This document shows, piece by piece, positions 27,146 to 36,549 of a stretch of DNA of 64,000 nucleotides; position 1 is the stretch's first letter, and every line of letters begins with the position of its first letter. The notes under the pieces are model-generated. The model made no database searches and was not told the DNA's origin. It saw only the letters and a program-made list of their open reading frames with translations. Source of the stretch: JBIKWM01 sp044356305 (GTDB lineage Bacteria; Bacteroidota; Bacteroidia; UBA10329); assembly GCA_044356305.1 (NCBI GenBank), contig JBIKWM010000009.1:1-64000 (forward strand), given 5' to 3'. The position numbers were made by a program, and so were the translations under genes.

Positions 27146-29238
27146 CGCACTAAGAAAACTGCTCCCATCCGTTCCTCGGTCCGGCCCACTGGCGGGTGCA
27201 GCACCGCGCGATAATTGTAAACACCTTGCTTCACAGGCATTCCATCAAAAGTGCCGTTCCAGCCACGGTGCGTGCCAAACGTCTCAAATAGCAAAGAGCC
27301 CCAACGGTCAAAGATCTGCAGGTCGAAATTGAGGTAGCCTTCGCCATAGGGTCTGAAAAAGTCGTTCAGACCATTGCCATCGGGAGTAAAGGTGTTGGGT
27401 ATGTATACCCGTATCTCGGGATACGAAATCACATCAAAGGGCAGTTGCGCCTCGCATCCGTTGACGTCAATCACGGTCAGTAACACCGTGAATGTGCCAG
27501 TATCGGCATAGGTGTGTTCAAGATTGGAACCTGTTGCTGTGGTGCCATCGCCAAAATCCCAGGTAGCCTGTGCACCCGCATCAATAATGGCATTGAACCA
27601 AAGAGTGCTGTGCGATGTATGGCCATGCTCTTCGCGTGCACTGGCCTCGGTCACATCCACATAGGTGGTCGAGTTGACCGACATGCCGCAGCTATCGGTC
27701 GCTGTCACAACCATTTGTTGGTCGATATTCGGGTTGAAGGAGAAAACTGGGCCGGGGCCGCCAATTCCGCCCCAGTCGAAAAAAATGTTGCCACTTCCCC
27801 CTACCACTGTCGCAGTCAGTGTCAGCTCATCGCCAGCGCATACGGTGCCATTACTTACCTCAAGGGTCATTGGCTCATAACCGGGAATGGTCACGGTGGC
27901 ATCATCAGTGGCCTGAATACCGCAGGCATCAGTCACAGTGACAGGGTACACGGTGGTCTGCAAGGGCGATACCTGCACCTGCTGGGTGCTGCCTACCGAA
28001 TTCTGCCAGTTGTAGGTCAATGTCCCGATGCCCCCTGTGGCCGCAGCCGTGAGTGTGATCTGACCTGGGCAACCTATGGTGGTATCAGGCGTGGCTGACA
28101 CGCTTAGTCCCGGATGGTCCTGTACAGTGAATGTCACGCTGGGCGGTGGCATCCCTGCACATGGGTTCACGTTGGCCAAGGCTATGGTGTACGTCTCTGT
28201 ACCCTCCGTCACTCCGTCAGAGTTCATGTCGAGAACAAGCATCACAGTCGCTTGACCAGGGCTGAAAGTGATGGAACCAGGGACATTATTGAAATCTGCA
28301 CCCGGTGTGGCTGTGCCGCTCACGTTCAGGTTCACAGTGAGCGCTCCGCTGAGGTCGCCCGCCCGACTGAAGCTGACGGTCATGCTGCCACAACCTTCAA
28401 CCAGTTCATTCTGGGTGTTTGAAATGGAATATGAAGCCGAACCCGACACGCCCAGGGTTGGCGTGGTGAAACTACCTGCCTCTAGGAACACACCCGAATC
28501 GTACACTCCATCGCCACCATCGGCAATGGCCAGACGAATGTGGTAGGTCTGGCAACTCTGTACCACTGCGTTTGCCGTGAGCACCGTGGTGAATCCGTTG
28601 TATTCAACCGTCTGGCCCATGGCACCGGTGCCATCGCCATTGTTCACATAGTACTGCTGGTTGGTGTTCCCATTCACGTTATCGATACTCACTGAGGTGC
28701 CTGTGCCCGGTACATGGGCAATATTCTGCTGGCCTGCAATGCCCGGTCCACTTATAAAAAAGCCGAACACATCATTGACACCTGAACCAACGAACTGCAT
28801 GTACTCGTTGCTGCCGAAAACGTAGCGGAACGACAAGGAGTCGCTCAGTGGCACGAAGTCAAATTCGAGGATACAGGCATCGTAGGTGCCCAAAAGCGAC
28901 CCGGATAGTGTGGTGAGGTCAGCATCGCCAGGCAGTGTGTGGTCCGTGCCCATGTCGTTGGCCACATTATTGGGCCCTACCGCATCGGCTGCAAGTCCAG
29001 AGCTGAGCAGTATTCCGCTTCCGAGTCCGATATTCGAATTCTGCCCATTGAAGAACCCTAATGCGCCTGTTGCCCCTGTATACTGGATGTTGCTCACCGT
29101 AACGCCACCTCCTATGAGCACATTCTGCACAAGTTGCTGCGGGGTGCTGCTGCCATCGACCACCAGCTGCGCCAATGCCCTGTGCTGATACACAATGCAG
29201 GTGGCTATCAGTACGGATAAAAGGTTAAGTGGCCGCAT
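27142..29238 (-). CDS. T9SS cargo adhesin with choice-of-anchor L and Calx-beta-like domains
   Basis: 698 aa. Signal peptide (LLSVLIATCIVYQHRALAQ); choice-of-anchor L domain about 25-245 (GSGILLSSGLAADAVGPN, LEFDFVPLSDSLSFRYVFG); a Calx-beta-like domain about 270-375 (DFNNVPGSITFSPGQATV); Ig-like repeats with Cys; one PKD domain (WDFGDGTTATGSN); and a T9SS type B sorting domain about 610-698 (IPNTFTPDGNGLNDFF, IFDRWGSLLFE). It is first in the minus-strand surface cluster and paralogous to the 1039-aa protein. A TATCTTTC box about 20 nt before the ATG may be its promoter. Confidence 0.93.
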   Translation of the reverse strand: MRPLNLLSVLIATCIVYQHRALAQLVVDGSSTPQQLVQNVLIGGGVTVSNIQYTGATGALGFFNGQNSNIGLGSGILLSSGLAADAVGPNNVANDMGTDHTLPGDADLTTLSGSLLGTYDACILEFDFVPLSDSLSFRYVFGSNEYMQFVGSGVNDVFGFFISGPGIAGQQNIAHVPGTGTSVSIDNVNGNTNQQYYVNNGDGTGAMGQTVEYNGFTTVLTANAVVQSCQTYHIRLAIADGGDGVYDSGVFLEAGSFTTPTLGVSGSASYSISNTQNELVEGCGSMTVSFSRAGDLSGALTVNLNVSGTATPGADFNNVPGSITFSPGQATVMLVLDMNSDGVTEGTETYTIALANVNPCAGMPPPSVTFTVQDHPGLSVSATPDTTIGCPGQITLTAAATGGIGTLTYNWQNSVGSTQQVQVSPLQTTVYPVTVTDACGIQATDDATVTIPGYEPMTLEVSNGTVCAGDELTLTATVVGGSGNIFFDWGGIGGPGPVFSFNPNIDQQMVVTATDSCGMSVNSTTYVDVTEASAREEHGHTSHSTLWFNAIIDAGAQATWDFGDGTTATGSNLEHTYADTGTFTVLLTVIDVNGCEAQLPFDVISYPEIRVYIPNTFTPDGNGLNDFFRPYGEGYLNFDLQIFDRWGSLLFETFGTHRGWNGTFDGMPVKQGVYNYRAVLHPPVGRTEERMGAVFLVR

Positions 29239-29325
29239 GAACGGAAAAAGATGCGAAAGATAACGGAGAAAGCGGGTATGGGTTGCTGAGAATCAAGACC
29301 AGGGGTCACTGACCACGATTCACCT

Positions 29326-30117
29326 TTACCCCGCCACCACTTCGACCTCGTAGCCGCTGTGATTGCGAATGTTGAGCACCATCTGGTTGTCGAATATCAG
29401 GTACTGTCCTTTGATGCCCGTAAGCACCCCTCCGATGGTGACATTGGTATCGAATTTCATGGATGTGACCTTCTTCGGCACATCAAGTAATGGAAAACTA
29501 ATATTCACTGGGGGCGAAGTGATGTCGGCATAAGGTTTCAATTCATCAGGAAGCCTATCAATTGCTTCGATGCGCCTGTGCACCAGGTCATCATCGGCAC
29601 GCAGGCCCTTGAGCATGGCCTGCCAATTGGTCTTGTCGTTGTATGAGGCCTTAAGGACCATTTCTATGGCCCCAGCCAGTTGGCGGTACGGAACACTTGC
29701 AATGACAATGGCCTGCTCAGCTCCTTGGTCAATCCAGCGGGTGGGTACTTGGGAAGTGCGTGTCACACCCACCTTGAGGCCGCTGCTCAGGGCCAGATAC
29801 ACCACATGTGGCTGCAGATGGTGGTCTCGCTCCCACTGTTGGTCGCGGCCCAGACCCAGATGCGCCTGACACAGTTCGGGGCGAACAATGCACGCGGCCG
29901 CCTCGGGCGCACTGACGAAACACGGGTAGCAGAACCCATTGCCGAAACTTTTTTTGGTCTGCTTTCCGCACGAGGTGCAGAAAATGCGGCCCGTATGTCG
30001 GAGCGAGAGGCGTTGACCCAGAAGCGGATTCAGTTCCATTCCGCCACCATCGGCCCACAGGGTGTACCGTACCGTTTCTTCGTGCCGCACAGGCATCTTG
30101 TACAGGGTGGTAAGCAT
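29326..30117 (-). CDS. DUF2797 protein
   Basis: 263 aa, cytoplasmic. A two-CxxC zinc-binding-like motif (CTSCGKQTKKSFGNGFCYPC, about 48-67) is followed by the conserved HHLQPHVVYLALSSGLKVGV, typical of DUF2797. The function of the family is not established. It lies 35 nt downstream of the acyl-CoA dehydrogenase gene on the same strand and may be co-transcribed. The start is uncertain by a few codons: MLTTLYKM or M8 (MPVRHEETV) are both possible. Confidence 0.85.
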   Translation of the reverse strand: MLTTLYKMPVRHEETVRYTLWADGGGMELNPLLGQRLSLRHTGRIFCTSCGKQTKKSFGNGFCYPCFVSAPEAAACIVRPELCQAHLGLGRDQQWERDHHLQPHVVYLALSSGLKVGVTRTSQVPTRWIDQGAEQAIVIASVPYRQLAGAIEMVLKASYNDKTNWQAMLKGLRADDDLVHRRIEAIDRLPDELKPYADITSPPVNISFPLLDVPKKVTSMKFDTNVTIGGVLTGIKGQYLIFDNQMVLNIRNHSGYEVEVVAG

Positions 30118-30152
30118 GGGCGAGATACGTTTTACTGATGAAAGTCCTCCTA

Positions 30153-31931
30153 TCAGAACGGATATCCGTTCTCGTCATTTATCAGGTCCACCAGTTTTCT
30201 GCGGATGGATTTGGGATTGATCGCATTGGGGCGGGTAAGCTGGCGCACTGCCCAGCGTTGGAAACGGAGGTCGGTGCCCTCGGCATGCGCAGCTATGGCC
30301 GCGTTGAGACTCTTTGCCACCTGTATGGCAGCCTCGTGGCACGATAGGCGGGCCATCTGTTGCATGGCGTCTGCCTTCGCTGCAGCCAATGTGCCTCCTT
30401 GGCGCACTTTCTGGCTGCGCAACCACGCACTCTCAGCCATGTATATGGCAGCCAATGCATCGCTCAGGTCCATGAGTATCTCCTGTTCATCCTGAAGCTT
30501 TAGCTGGAATTTCTGCGCAGCTTTCAGTGCGACCAGAATGTACGCCATCTTGAGTCGGGCAAGCAGCAGGTCCTCTTCAGGAGCACTTCCAGAGAGGCCA
30601 GCCCTTAGTAGCATGGCGGGCAGCTTCTTCAGCTCACCTTTCATGTCCACAGTCTTGTCCTTGAAAGCCTTTTTGAACAGCATGCCCACTCCAAGCATAC
30701 GGTTTATCTCGTTAGTACCCTCGTAGATGCGCGTGATGCGGGCATCGCGGTAGCCACGTTCTATAGGCAGTTCTGCACTGAAACCCATGCCTCCGTGTAT
30801 CTGCAGCACTTCATCCACCACATAGTCCAAAGCTTCGCTTGCATACACTTTAAGCAGGGCACATTCCACACTGTACTCTTCCACGCTCTTCAGTTTGGCG
30901 CGGGTTGGGTCCATGCCTCCCTGCACCAATTGATGATATGTCTGGTCTATGCACTGGCCTGCTCGGTAGCTGGCGCTCTCTATGTTGTAGATTTCCAAGG
31001 CCATCTGACCCAGTTTATGGCGTATGGCCCCGAAATCGATGATGGCGGTATTGAACTGTTTGCGCTCGCGGGCATACAGCACCGCCCCCATCATGGCCAT
31101 TTTGGCCCCACCACAGGCAGCCGTGGCCAACTTGATACGGCCTATATTCAGTATGTTGAGGGCTATCTTGAACCCGTTGCCACGCTCACTGAGCATGTTC
31201 TCTTTGGGCACTTTACAGTTGTTGAAGAAAACCTGCACTGTGCTGCTTCCCTTGATTCCCAGCTTCTTCTCTTCGGCACCGAGGCTCAGCCCCTCATAGG
31301 TGCGCTCCACGATAAAGGCCGATAGATTCTCATCATCATCTACCTTGGCAAATACAATGTACAGATCAGCGAATCCACCGTTCGTGATCCACATCTTCTG
31401 TCCGTTGATGAGGTAATGTGTGCCTTCGGAATTCAGCACTGCCCTGGTCTTGCCGCTGTTGGCATCGCTGCCGGCAGTGGGCTCGGTGAGGCAGTAGCTG
31501 GCCTTCCATCGGCCCGAAGCCAGGTCGGGAAGGTATTTCTGTTTCTGCTCCTCGTTTCCATAATACAGGATAGGTAGCGTTCCGATGCCGGTGTGGGCCC
31601 CGAAAGTGGTGCCGAACGAGAAACCCATGGCCGATTTCTCAGCTATCAGCATAGATGTGTTGAAGTCCATGCCGAAGCCACCGTACTGTTCGGGTATCGA
31701 TGTGCCCAATAGGCCCAGCTCACCCGCTTTTTCAAGCAAAGAGGGCACCAGCCGAGGGTCCTTCATGCTATCTATCTCCTCGAGGCGTGGGTGTATCTCG
31801 GCCACAATGAAATCCTCTGTGGCTTTAGCTATCATGCGCTGTTCTTCGGTCCATTCCTCAGGTATGAAAACCTGTTCGGGCCGAGTGGTGCAGGCTATGA
31901 AATCGCCTCCGGTCAGTTTGCGCTGGGTCAT
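30153..31931 (-). CDS. Acyl-CoA dehydrogenase, long (VLCAD/ACAD9-like) form
   Basis: 592 aa flavoenzyme that oxidises fatty acyl-CoA and passes electrons to ETF. The dehydrogenase core (about 30-420) shows YCLTEPTAGSDANS, MWITNGGFADLYIVFAK and the catalytic-Glu segment RIYEGTNEINRM. An extra C-terminal helical domain (about 430-592) is the mark of the VLCAD/ACAD9 branch. The ETF genes are in the same window (35528-37290), which fits a beta-oxidation electron route. The start MTQRKLTGGDFI is supported by length and similarity; the stretch CATCTTTG upstream on the minus strand is a possible -7 box. Confidence 0.95.
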   Translation of the reverse strand: MTQRKLTGGDFIACTTRPEQVFIPEEWTEEQRMIAKATEDFIVAEIHPRLEEIDSMKDPRLVPSLLEKAGELGLLGTSIPEQYGGFGMDFNTSMLIAEKSAMGFSFGTTFGAHTGIGTLPILYYGNEEQKQKYLPDLASGRWKASYCLTEPTAGSDANSGKTRAVLNSEGTHYLINGQKMWITNGGFADLYIVFAKVDDDENLSAFIVERTYEGLSLGAEEKKLGIKGSSTVQVFFNNCKVPKENMLSERGNGFKIALNILNIGRIKLATAACGGAKMAMMGAVLYARERKQFNTAIIDFGAIRHKLGQMALEIYNIESASYRAGQCIDQTYHQLVQGGMDPTRAKLKSVEEYSVECALLKVYASEALDYVVDEVLQIHGGMGFSAELPIERGYRDARITRIYEGTNEINRMLGVGMLFKKAFKDKTVDMKGELKKLPAMLLRAGLSGSAPEEDLLLARLKMAYILVALKAAQKFQLKLQDEQEILMDLSDALAAIYMAESAWLRSQKVRQGGTLAAAKADAMQQMARLSCHEAAIQVAKSLNAAIAAHAEGTDLRFQRWAVRQLTRPNAINPKSIRRKLVDLINDENGYPF

Positions 31932-32030
31932 TTTGTGGTGCGGAAATGCGGGGCAAAGATGGGCAGGGCGTCAAGGTCTGCTGACATGGGAAGCCTGTGA
32001 TGTGCGATAATGCGACCCATGGCCCAGCCT

Positions 32031-32038
32031 TACCTTTG
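32031..32038 (+). promoter_or_regulatory. -7 box TACCTTTG before the DUF4834 gene
   Basis: Good TAnnTTTG match ending 7 nt before ATG 32046, again implying a leaderless message. It argues against the upstream in-frame ATG at 32010. Confidence 0.45.
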
Positions 32039-32045
32039 GGCGGTC

Positions 32046-32315
32046 ATGAACACCATACGTACACTCCTTCTCATTATAGGCATTTACTACTTGCTCAAGT
32101 TCCTGGGTAGGCTGTTGTTGCCCATTATGGTAAGAAAGGTGGCCGACAAGGCGCAGGCCAGTATGAATGAACGGATGCGTCAGCACTTTGAGCAGCAACA
32201 GGCAGCTCAGCGCACCGTTCATACCGAAGGCGATGTCAGTGTGCAGAAGAAGTCAAAGGGCCGCAGCCGCGAGGAGGAAGGTGAATACGTTTCGTTTGAA
32301 GAGGTCAAAGACTGA
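32046..32315 (+). CDS. DUF4834 small membrane protein
   Basis: 89 aa from ATG 32046. One N-terminal membrane helix (TLLLIIGIYYLLKFLGRLLL) is followed by a charged tail with a helical part (KAQASMNERMRQHFEQQQ) and a short motif EEEGEYVSFEEV at the end. This is the DUF4834 pattern of Bacteroidota; the function is unknown. The longer frame from 32010 adds 12 unconserved residues across the promoter box. YfhO follows 117 nt downstream on the same strand, and the two genes often neighbour each other. Confidence 0.85.
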   Translation: MNTIRTLLLIIGIYYLLKFLGRLLLPIMVRKVADKAQASMNERMRQHFEQQQAAQRTVHTEGDVSVQKKSKGRSREEEGEYVSFEEVKD

Positions 32316-32432
32316 CCCATTGACCCAAAGCCTGTTAAATGAGGTCCTAATTTTAAGATGCTGATGCCTGAAGAGGTTCAGAGTAGCGTGCTTTTTCCCT
32401 CCTTTGCCCGACCAAAAACCGACCTTATCAGA

Positions 32433-34856
32433 ATGAACCTGCGCGCATTGTTGCCCCACCTGTTGGCCCTCCTCAGTTTTGTGGCCATAGCCTTGGCTTA
32501 TACCCACCCCGTACTTGAAGGCAAGGAGGTGGACCAACACGATATTAAACAGTTCAAAGGCATGAGCCGCGAGATAGGCGAGCACCGCGAACAGTATCAT
32601 GAAGAGCCGCTATGGACAGGCACCATGTTCAGCGGCATGCCTGCCTATCAGATATCTGTGCTGTACCCTGGCAATTGGGCAAAAAAGGCACTCGAACTAC
32701 TCGATCTCGGACTCCCTCGGCCCGCGAACTACTTCTTCCTCCTAATGGCAGGAATGTACTTTCTTGGTGTGGTGCTCGGTCTTGAGTGGTGGTTGGCACT
32801 CATCGGGGCATTCGGTTTTGCCTTCGCCTCCTACTCAGGCATAGTCATATCTGCTGGGCACAACAGCAAGGTTCACGCCATGGCTTTTATGGCGCCTGTT
32901 GTGGCATCTATCCTTTTGGCTTACAAAGGCAGGGTGGTACTCGGGTCTACGCTCACAGCTCTGTTCCTGGCGCTACAGATAGCCACTAACCACCTGCAGA
33001 TCACCTATTACATGCTGTTGGTCATCGTTCTGCTCGGAGCAGCGAAACTGGTCAAGGCGGTGATGCAAGGCAACCTCCCTTCGTTCGCCAAAACTACCGG
33101 GGCGCTCATCATCGGAGCATTTATAGGCATCAGCCCGAATATTTCGGCTCTTTGGACCACAGCCGATTACGGTAAGGAGACCATGCGCGGGGGGTCTGAA
33201 CTGAGTTCTAAAAAAGAGAATTCGGGTCTTGATAAAGACTATGCCCTGGCCTGGAGCTATGGCATGGGCGAGTCATTCACAATGCTCATCCCTGATTTCA
33301 ACGGGGGTGCATCTTCTGGCGCATTGACTGAGAAGAGTGCTGTTTACGAGGCCCTTCGCGACAATCAGGTGCCATCATCGCAGGCAAAGAGCATCATTAA
33401 GAACATGCCGATGTACTGGGGACCACAGTCGTTCACATCAGGTCCGGTATATCTGGGTGCGGTCATCTGCTTCTTGGCCCTTTTAGGCCTGATCAGTGCC
33501 AAAGGTGCCGACCGGTGGTGGCTGCTCTCAGCTTTTGTGCTGGGCATGATGCTCTCGTGGGGCAAGCATTTTCTGCCATTGACCGACCTGTTTTTTCAAT
33601 ATGTGCCAGGCTACAACAAGTTCCGTGCTGTTAGCATGACGCTCGTCATCCCGCAGTTGGTGCTGCCCATTTTGGCTGTGTTCGGAGTAAAGGCTGTCTT
33701 AAGTGCTGACGACCGTGCCACCCTACGTAGGAATGTGCTGATAGCAGGCGGAAGTATGGCCGCATTGTGTCTGGTGTTCTGGATGATGCCATCGTTGGCG
33801 GGTGATTTCACCACAGCGGCCGATGACCAGATGAAGGAAGGCGGATACCCTGAATGGTTGATAGATGCCATTCGCACCGACCGCGAGAGCCTGCTGCAGA
33901 GCGATGCCATGCGATCCATGGTGTTCGTCCTTTTGGCTGCAGGGCTTGTATTTCTAGGGGTAATGGGAAAGATGAAAGCTTCGTTTGTGGGCTTGGCATT
34001 GGCCGTACTTACTCTGGCTGATCTTGTTCCTGTCTCAATGCGATATCTGAACGAGGATAACTTCGTGAGCAGATCGAAGAACAAGAACCCGTTTCAGATG
34101 ACTGATGCCGATAAGATGATCAAGTCGGACCCTGACCCCAATTTCCGTGTGATGAATCTGACGGTGAGCACCTTCAATGATGCTGGCACCTCATTTTTCC
34201 ACAAGAGCATCGGTGGTTACCACGGGGCAAAGCTGGGCCGCTATCAGGACCTGATAGACTCATGCATCAGTCAGAACAACCGTGCAGTTATCAATATGCT
34301 CAACACCAAGTATTACATACTGCCAGGGCAGGACAAACGGCCTACGGCCATGCCTAATCCGGCTGCATTGGGCAACGCATGGTTCGTTCAGGATTATCGC
34401 ATCGTGGCCAATGCTGATGAGGAACTGAATGCATTGAAAGAGGGATTTGAGCCAGAGCGAGTGGCGATCATCGACAAGCGATTCGAACCGATGTTGCAGG
34501 GCCATGTCATGAGACCCGATTCATCGGCCGCAATTGCTTTCAAGGAGTATCGTGCCAATTATCTGAAGTATAGCTGTACTGCGCCCACAGCCCAGTTGGC
34601 CGTGTTCTCAGAGGTATATTTCGCTAATGGTTGGAATGCCTATGTCGATGGTACACTGACCCCGCATTTCCGTGCCGACTACCTCTTGCGCAGCATGATA
34701 ATCCCGGCAGGCGAACACACGGTTGAGTTCAAATTCGAACCTGAAGTGTATCGCACCAGCGAGCAGGCAAGCATGGGCGGTTCAGTGCTCTGGCTTTTGG
34801 CCGTAGCGGGAGGGCTGTTCATTGGTGTGAAAAGAGAGAGAAAGGAAGTCTCATAA
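32433..34856 (+). CDS. YfhO-family membrane protein
   Basis: 807 aa from ATG 32433 (the frame opens at 32358, but the first 25 residues are unconserved). About 12 membrane helices alternate with a long extracytoplasmic loop (about 180-300) and a soluble C-terminal domain (about 540-780). Signatures include EEPLWTGTMFSGMPAYQIS and SYSGIVISAGHNSK near the N terminus and GWNAYVDGTLTPHFRADYLL near the C terminus, as in YfhO. Bacillus YfhO is involved in glycosylating lipoteichoic acid; here the target is unknown. A GT-C transferase role is likely. Confidence 0.92.
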   Translation: MNLRALLPHLLALLSFVAIALAYTHPVLEGKEVDQHDIKQFKGMSREIGEHREQYHEEPLWTGTMFSGMPAYQISVLYPGNWAKKALELLDLGLPRPANYFFLLMAGMYFLGVVLGLEWWLALIGAFGFAFASYSGIVISAGHNSKVHAMAFMAPVVASILLAYKGRVVLGSTLTALFLALQIATNHLQITYYMLLVIVLLGAAKLVKAVMQGNLPSFAKTTGALIIGAFIGISPNISALWTTADYGKETMRGGSELSSKKENSGLDKDYALAWSYGMGESFTMLIPDFNGGASSGALTEKSAVYEALRDNQVPSSQAKSIIKNMPMYWGPQSFTSGPVYLGAVICFLALLGLISAKGADRWWLLSAFVLGMMLSWGKHFLPLTDLFFQYVPGYNKFRAVSMTLVIPQLVLPILAVFGVKAVLSADDRATLRRNVLIAGGSMAALCLVFWMMPSLAGDFTTAADDQMKEGGYPEWLIDAIRTDRESLLQSDAMRSMVFVLLAAGLVFLGVMGKMKASFVGLALAVLTLADLVPVSMRYLNEDNFVSRSKNKNPFQMTDADKMIKSDPDPNFRVMNLTVSTFNDAGTSFFHKSIGGYHGAKLGRYQDLIDSCISQNNRAVINMLNTKYYILPGQDKRPTAMPNPAALGNAWFVQDYRIVANADEELNALKEGFEPERVAIIDKRFEPMLQGHVMRPDSSAAIAFKEYRANYLKYSCTAPTAQLAVFSEVYFANGWNAYVDGTLTPHFRADYLLRSMIIPAGEHTVEFKFEPEVYRTSEQASMGGSVLWLLAVAGGLFIGVKRERKEVS

Positions 34857-34896
34857 AAAAACCGCAGGGCAGGCGTCAATTGCCACCCTGCCTGCG
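34853..34896 (-). terminator. Intrinsic terminator overlapping the 3' end of the nuclease gene
   Basis: On the minus strand, GCAGGCAGG and CCTGCCCTGC form a stem (34864-34895, one bulged G) followed by T7 (plus-strand positions 34856-34862 region). The 5' arm lies inside the last codons of the bifunctional nuclease gene, whose stop is at 34876-34878. Confidence 0.75.
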
Positions 34897-35463
34897 CTTC
34901 ATCTCATCGCGGATGTGCGTTGCGGTCTCATAGTCCTCATTCTCAATGGCTTCGCTCAGCATCTGATTAAGCTCTTCCTGATTCTTTGCATAAAGCGCCC
35001 CATTTCCGCTCTGATCCTCCTCTTGCTCTACAATGGTGTTCATCTCTGAGTCCGGATCGCGCACAAAGCCAGCCTGATTCAGAATGAACTCAAACGTGTA
35101 AATCGGGCACTGAAACCGCACTGCAAGGGCAATGGCATCGCTGGGGCGGCAGTCTATCTCGCTGTGGCGGGCACCATCGGTACAGACAATCTTGCCATAG
35201 AACACCCCATCTACAAAATTGTATACCACGGCCTCCTCCATCTCAATGGCGAATTCGCTGGCAAAGGTCCTGAACAGGTCGTGCGTCAGCGGACGTGTGG
35301 TCTTCATATTCTCAAGCTCGATGGCAATTGCCTGAGCCTCATTGCCACCTATGATGATAGGCAGCCGTCTGTTACCGTTCTCTTCCTCCAGTATGAGCGC
35401 ATACGCGCCAGTCTGTGTCTGGCTGTACTGAAGGCCTGCAATCAGCAGTTTGATCTTGTCCAT
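34876..35463 (-). CDS. Bifunctional nuclease domain (DUF151) protein with UVR motif
   Basis: 195 aa from ATG 35463 (the frame opens at 35505, within the region after etfA, but MDKIKLLIAGL is the conserved start). Residues about 1-130 are the DUF151/BFN domain (LPIIIGGNEAQAIA, DCRPSDAIALAVR). A linker and a C-terminal UVR-like coiled motif (LNQMLSEAIENEDYETATHI) follow, the architecture usual in Bacteroidota. DUF151 proteins have been described with DNase and RNase activity; the physiological role here is unknown. A -7 box TATTTTCG (35506-35513) lies about 45 nt upstream. Confidence 0.92.
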   Translation of the reverse strand: MDKIKLLIAGLQYSQTQTGAYALILEEENGNRRLPIIIGGNEAQAIAIELENMKTTRPLTHDLFRTFASEFAIEMEEAVVYNFVDGVFYGKIVCTDGARHSEIDCRPSDAIALAVRFQCPIYTFEFILNQAGFVRDPDSEMNTIVEQEEDQSGNGALYAKNQEELNQMLSEAIENEDYETATHIRDEMKRRQGGN

Positions 35464-35505
35464 CCGCAGTCTGTCCGCAGGTTCATTGTCCCGATTTGGG
35501 GCCAA

Positions 35506-35513
35506 CGAAAATA
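35506..35513 (-). promoter_or_regulatory. -7 box TATTTTCG for the nuclease gene
   Basis: Variant of TAnnTTTG on the minus strand, in the gap after etfA. Suggests separate transcription of the nuclease gene. Confidence 0.35.
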
Positions 35514-35527
35514 AGGCACAGGGCCGA

Positions 35528-36502
35528 TCAGCCGTTGGCCTGCTTGAACTTGCGGAAAGCCTCGTTCAGTCGGGGTACTACCTCAAATGCATCGCCCACC
35601 ACACCATAATCTGCAGCCTTGAAGAACGGTGCCTCCGGATCTTTGTTGATCACCACGATCACCTTGCTCTGGTTCACACCGGCCAAATGCTGAATGGCAC
35701 CCGATATACCTATAGCTATGTACAGATTGGGGCGGATTGCGATACCGGTCTGCCCAACGTGCTCGTGGTGCGGGCGCCAACCAATATCGGCCACAGGTCG
35801 CGAACAGGCCGTGGTGGCACCCAAAATGTTGGCCATCTCCTCCACCATGCCCCAGTTTTCGGGGCCTTTCAATCCACGTCCCGCTGATACGACCAGCTCG
35901 GCCTCGGGCAAAGGAACATGACCATTGCTGCTGCCTCCGCGTACCTCTTTCACTTTGATGCGGCCAGCAACCGCAGCCACGTCCACACTCAAGTTCTCAA
36001 TCGGGGCACTGCCGCCACTCTTTTCAATCTGAAAGGAATTCGGCATCAGGCTAACAACCTTTTTCTCTGAAAGGATGTTGATGCGCGCATTTGCCTTGCC
36101 CGAGAACACCGTCTTGCCCAACACGAAACCGTTGGAGGTATCTGGCTCGGTGGTCACACCGGTGGCGAGGCCTGCTTTGAGCCGAACAGCCACCCGTGGT
36201 GCAATGCTCTTGCCTGTGCTATCATGGGCAAACACTACCACGGTGGCTCCCGTTGCACTGACTGCATGGGTAACTGCAGCGGCCAAGGCAGCTGGGTCGA
36301 ACTGGCGCAATGCCTCATTCTGGATGTTCAACACTTTGTCGGCACCGTAGTTGCCAAGGCCCGATGGGTCGTTGGCATTTATAGTGAGGGCAATGGCCTG
36401 AGTGCCCAGTTTCTTGGCGACCAGTTTGCCGTAATGCACCGCTTCGAGCGATGATTTCTTAATTTCCCCGTTCTTGCTATCTGTATAGATAAGTACTGAC
36501 AT
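35528..36502 (-). CDS. etfA: Electron transfer flavoprotein alpha subunit
   Basis: 324 aa. It carries the FAD-binding C-terminal signature: LVVSAGRGLKGPENWG, RPVADIGWRPHHEHVGQTG and YIAIGISGAIQHLAG. With EtfB it accepts electrons from acyl-CoA dehydrogenases and passes them to ETF-quinone oxidoreductase. It lies 47 nt downstream of etfB in a two-gene operon. The start MSVLIYTDSKNG is the usual N terminus of the family. Confidence 0.97.
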   Translation of the reverse strand: MSVLIYTDSKNGEIKKSSLEAVHYGKLVAKKLGTQAIALTINANDPSGLGNYGADKVLNIQNEALRQFDPAALAAAVTHAVSATGATVVVFAHDSTGKSIAPRVAVRLKAGLATGVTTEPDTSNGFVLGKTVFSGKANARINILSEKKVVSLMPNSFQIEKSGGSAPIENLSVDVAAVAGRIKVKEVRGGSSNGHVPLPEAELVVSAGRGLKGPENWGMVEEMANILGATTACSRPVADIGWRPHHEHVGQTGIAIRPNLYIAIGISGAIQHLAGVNQSKVIVVINKDPEAPFFKAADYGVVGDAFEVVPRLNEAFRKFKQANG

Positions 36503-36549
36503 GGTCAGGTGTGTTCTAGGTTGATGTTGTTTGGAATAGGAGGGAAGGG

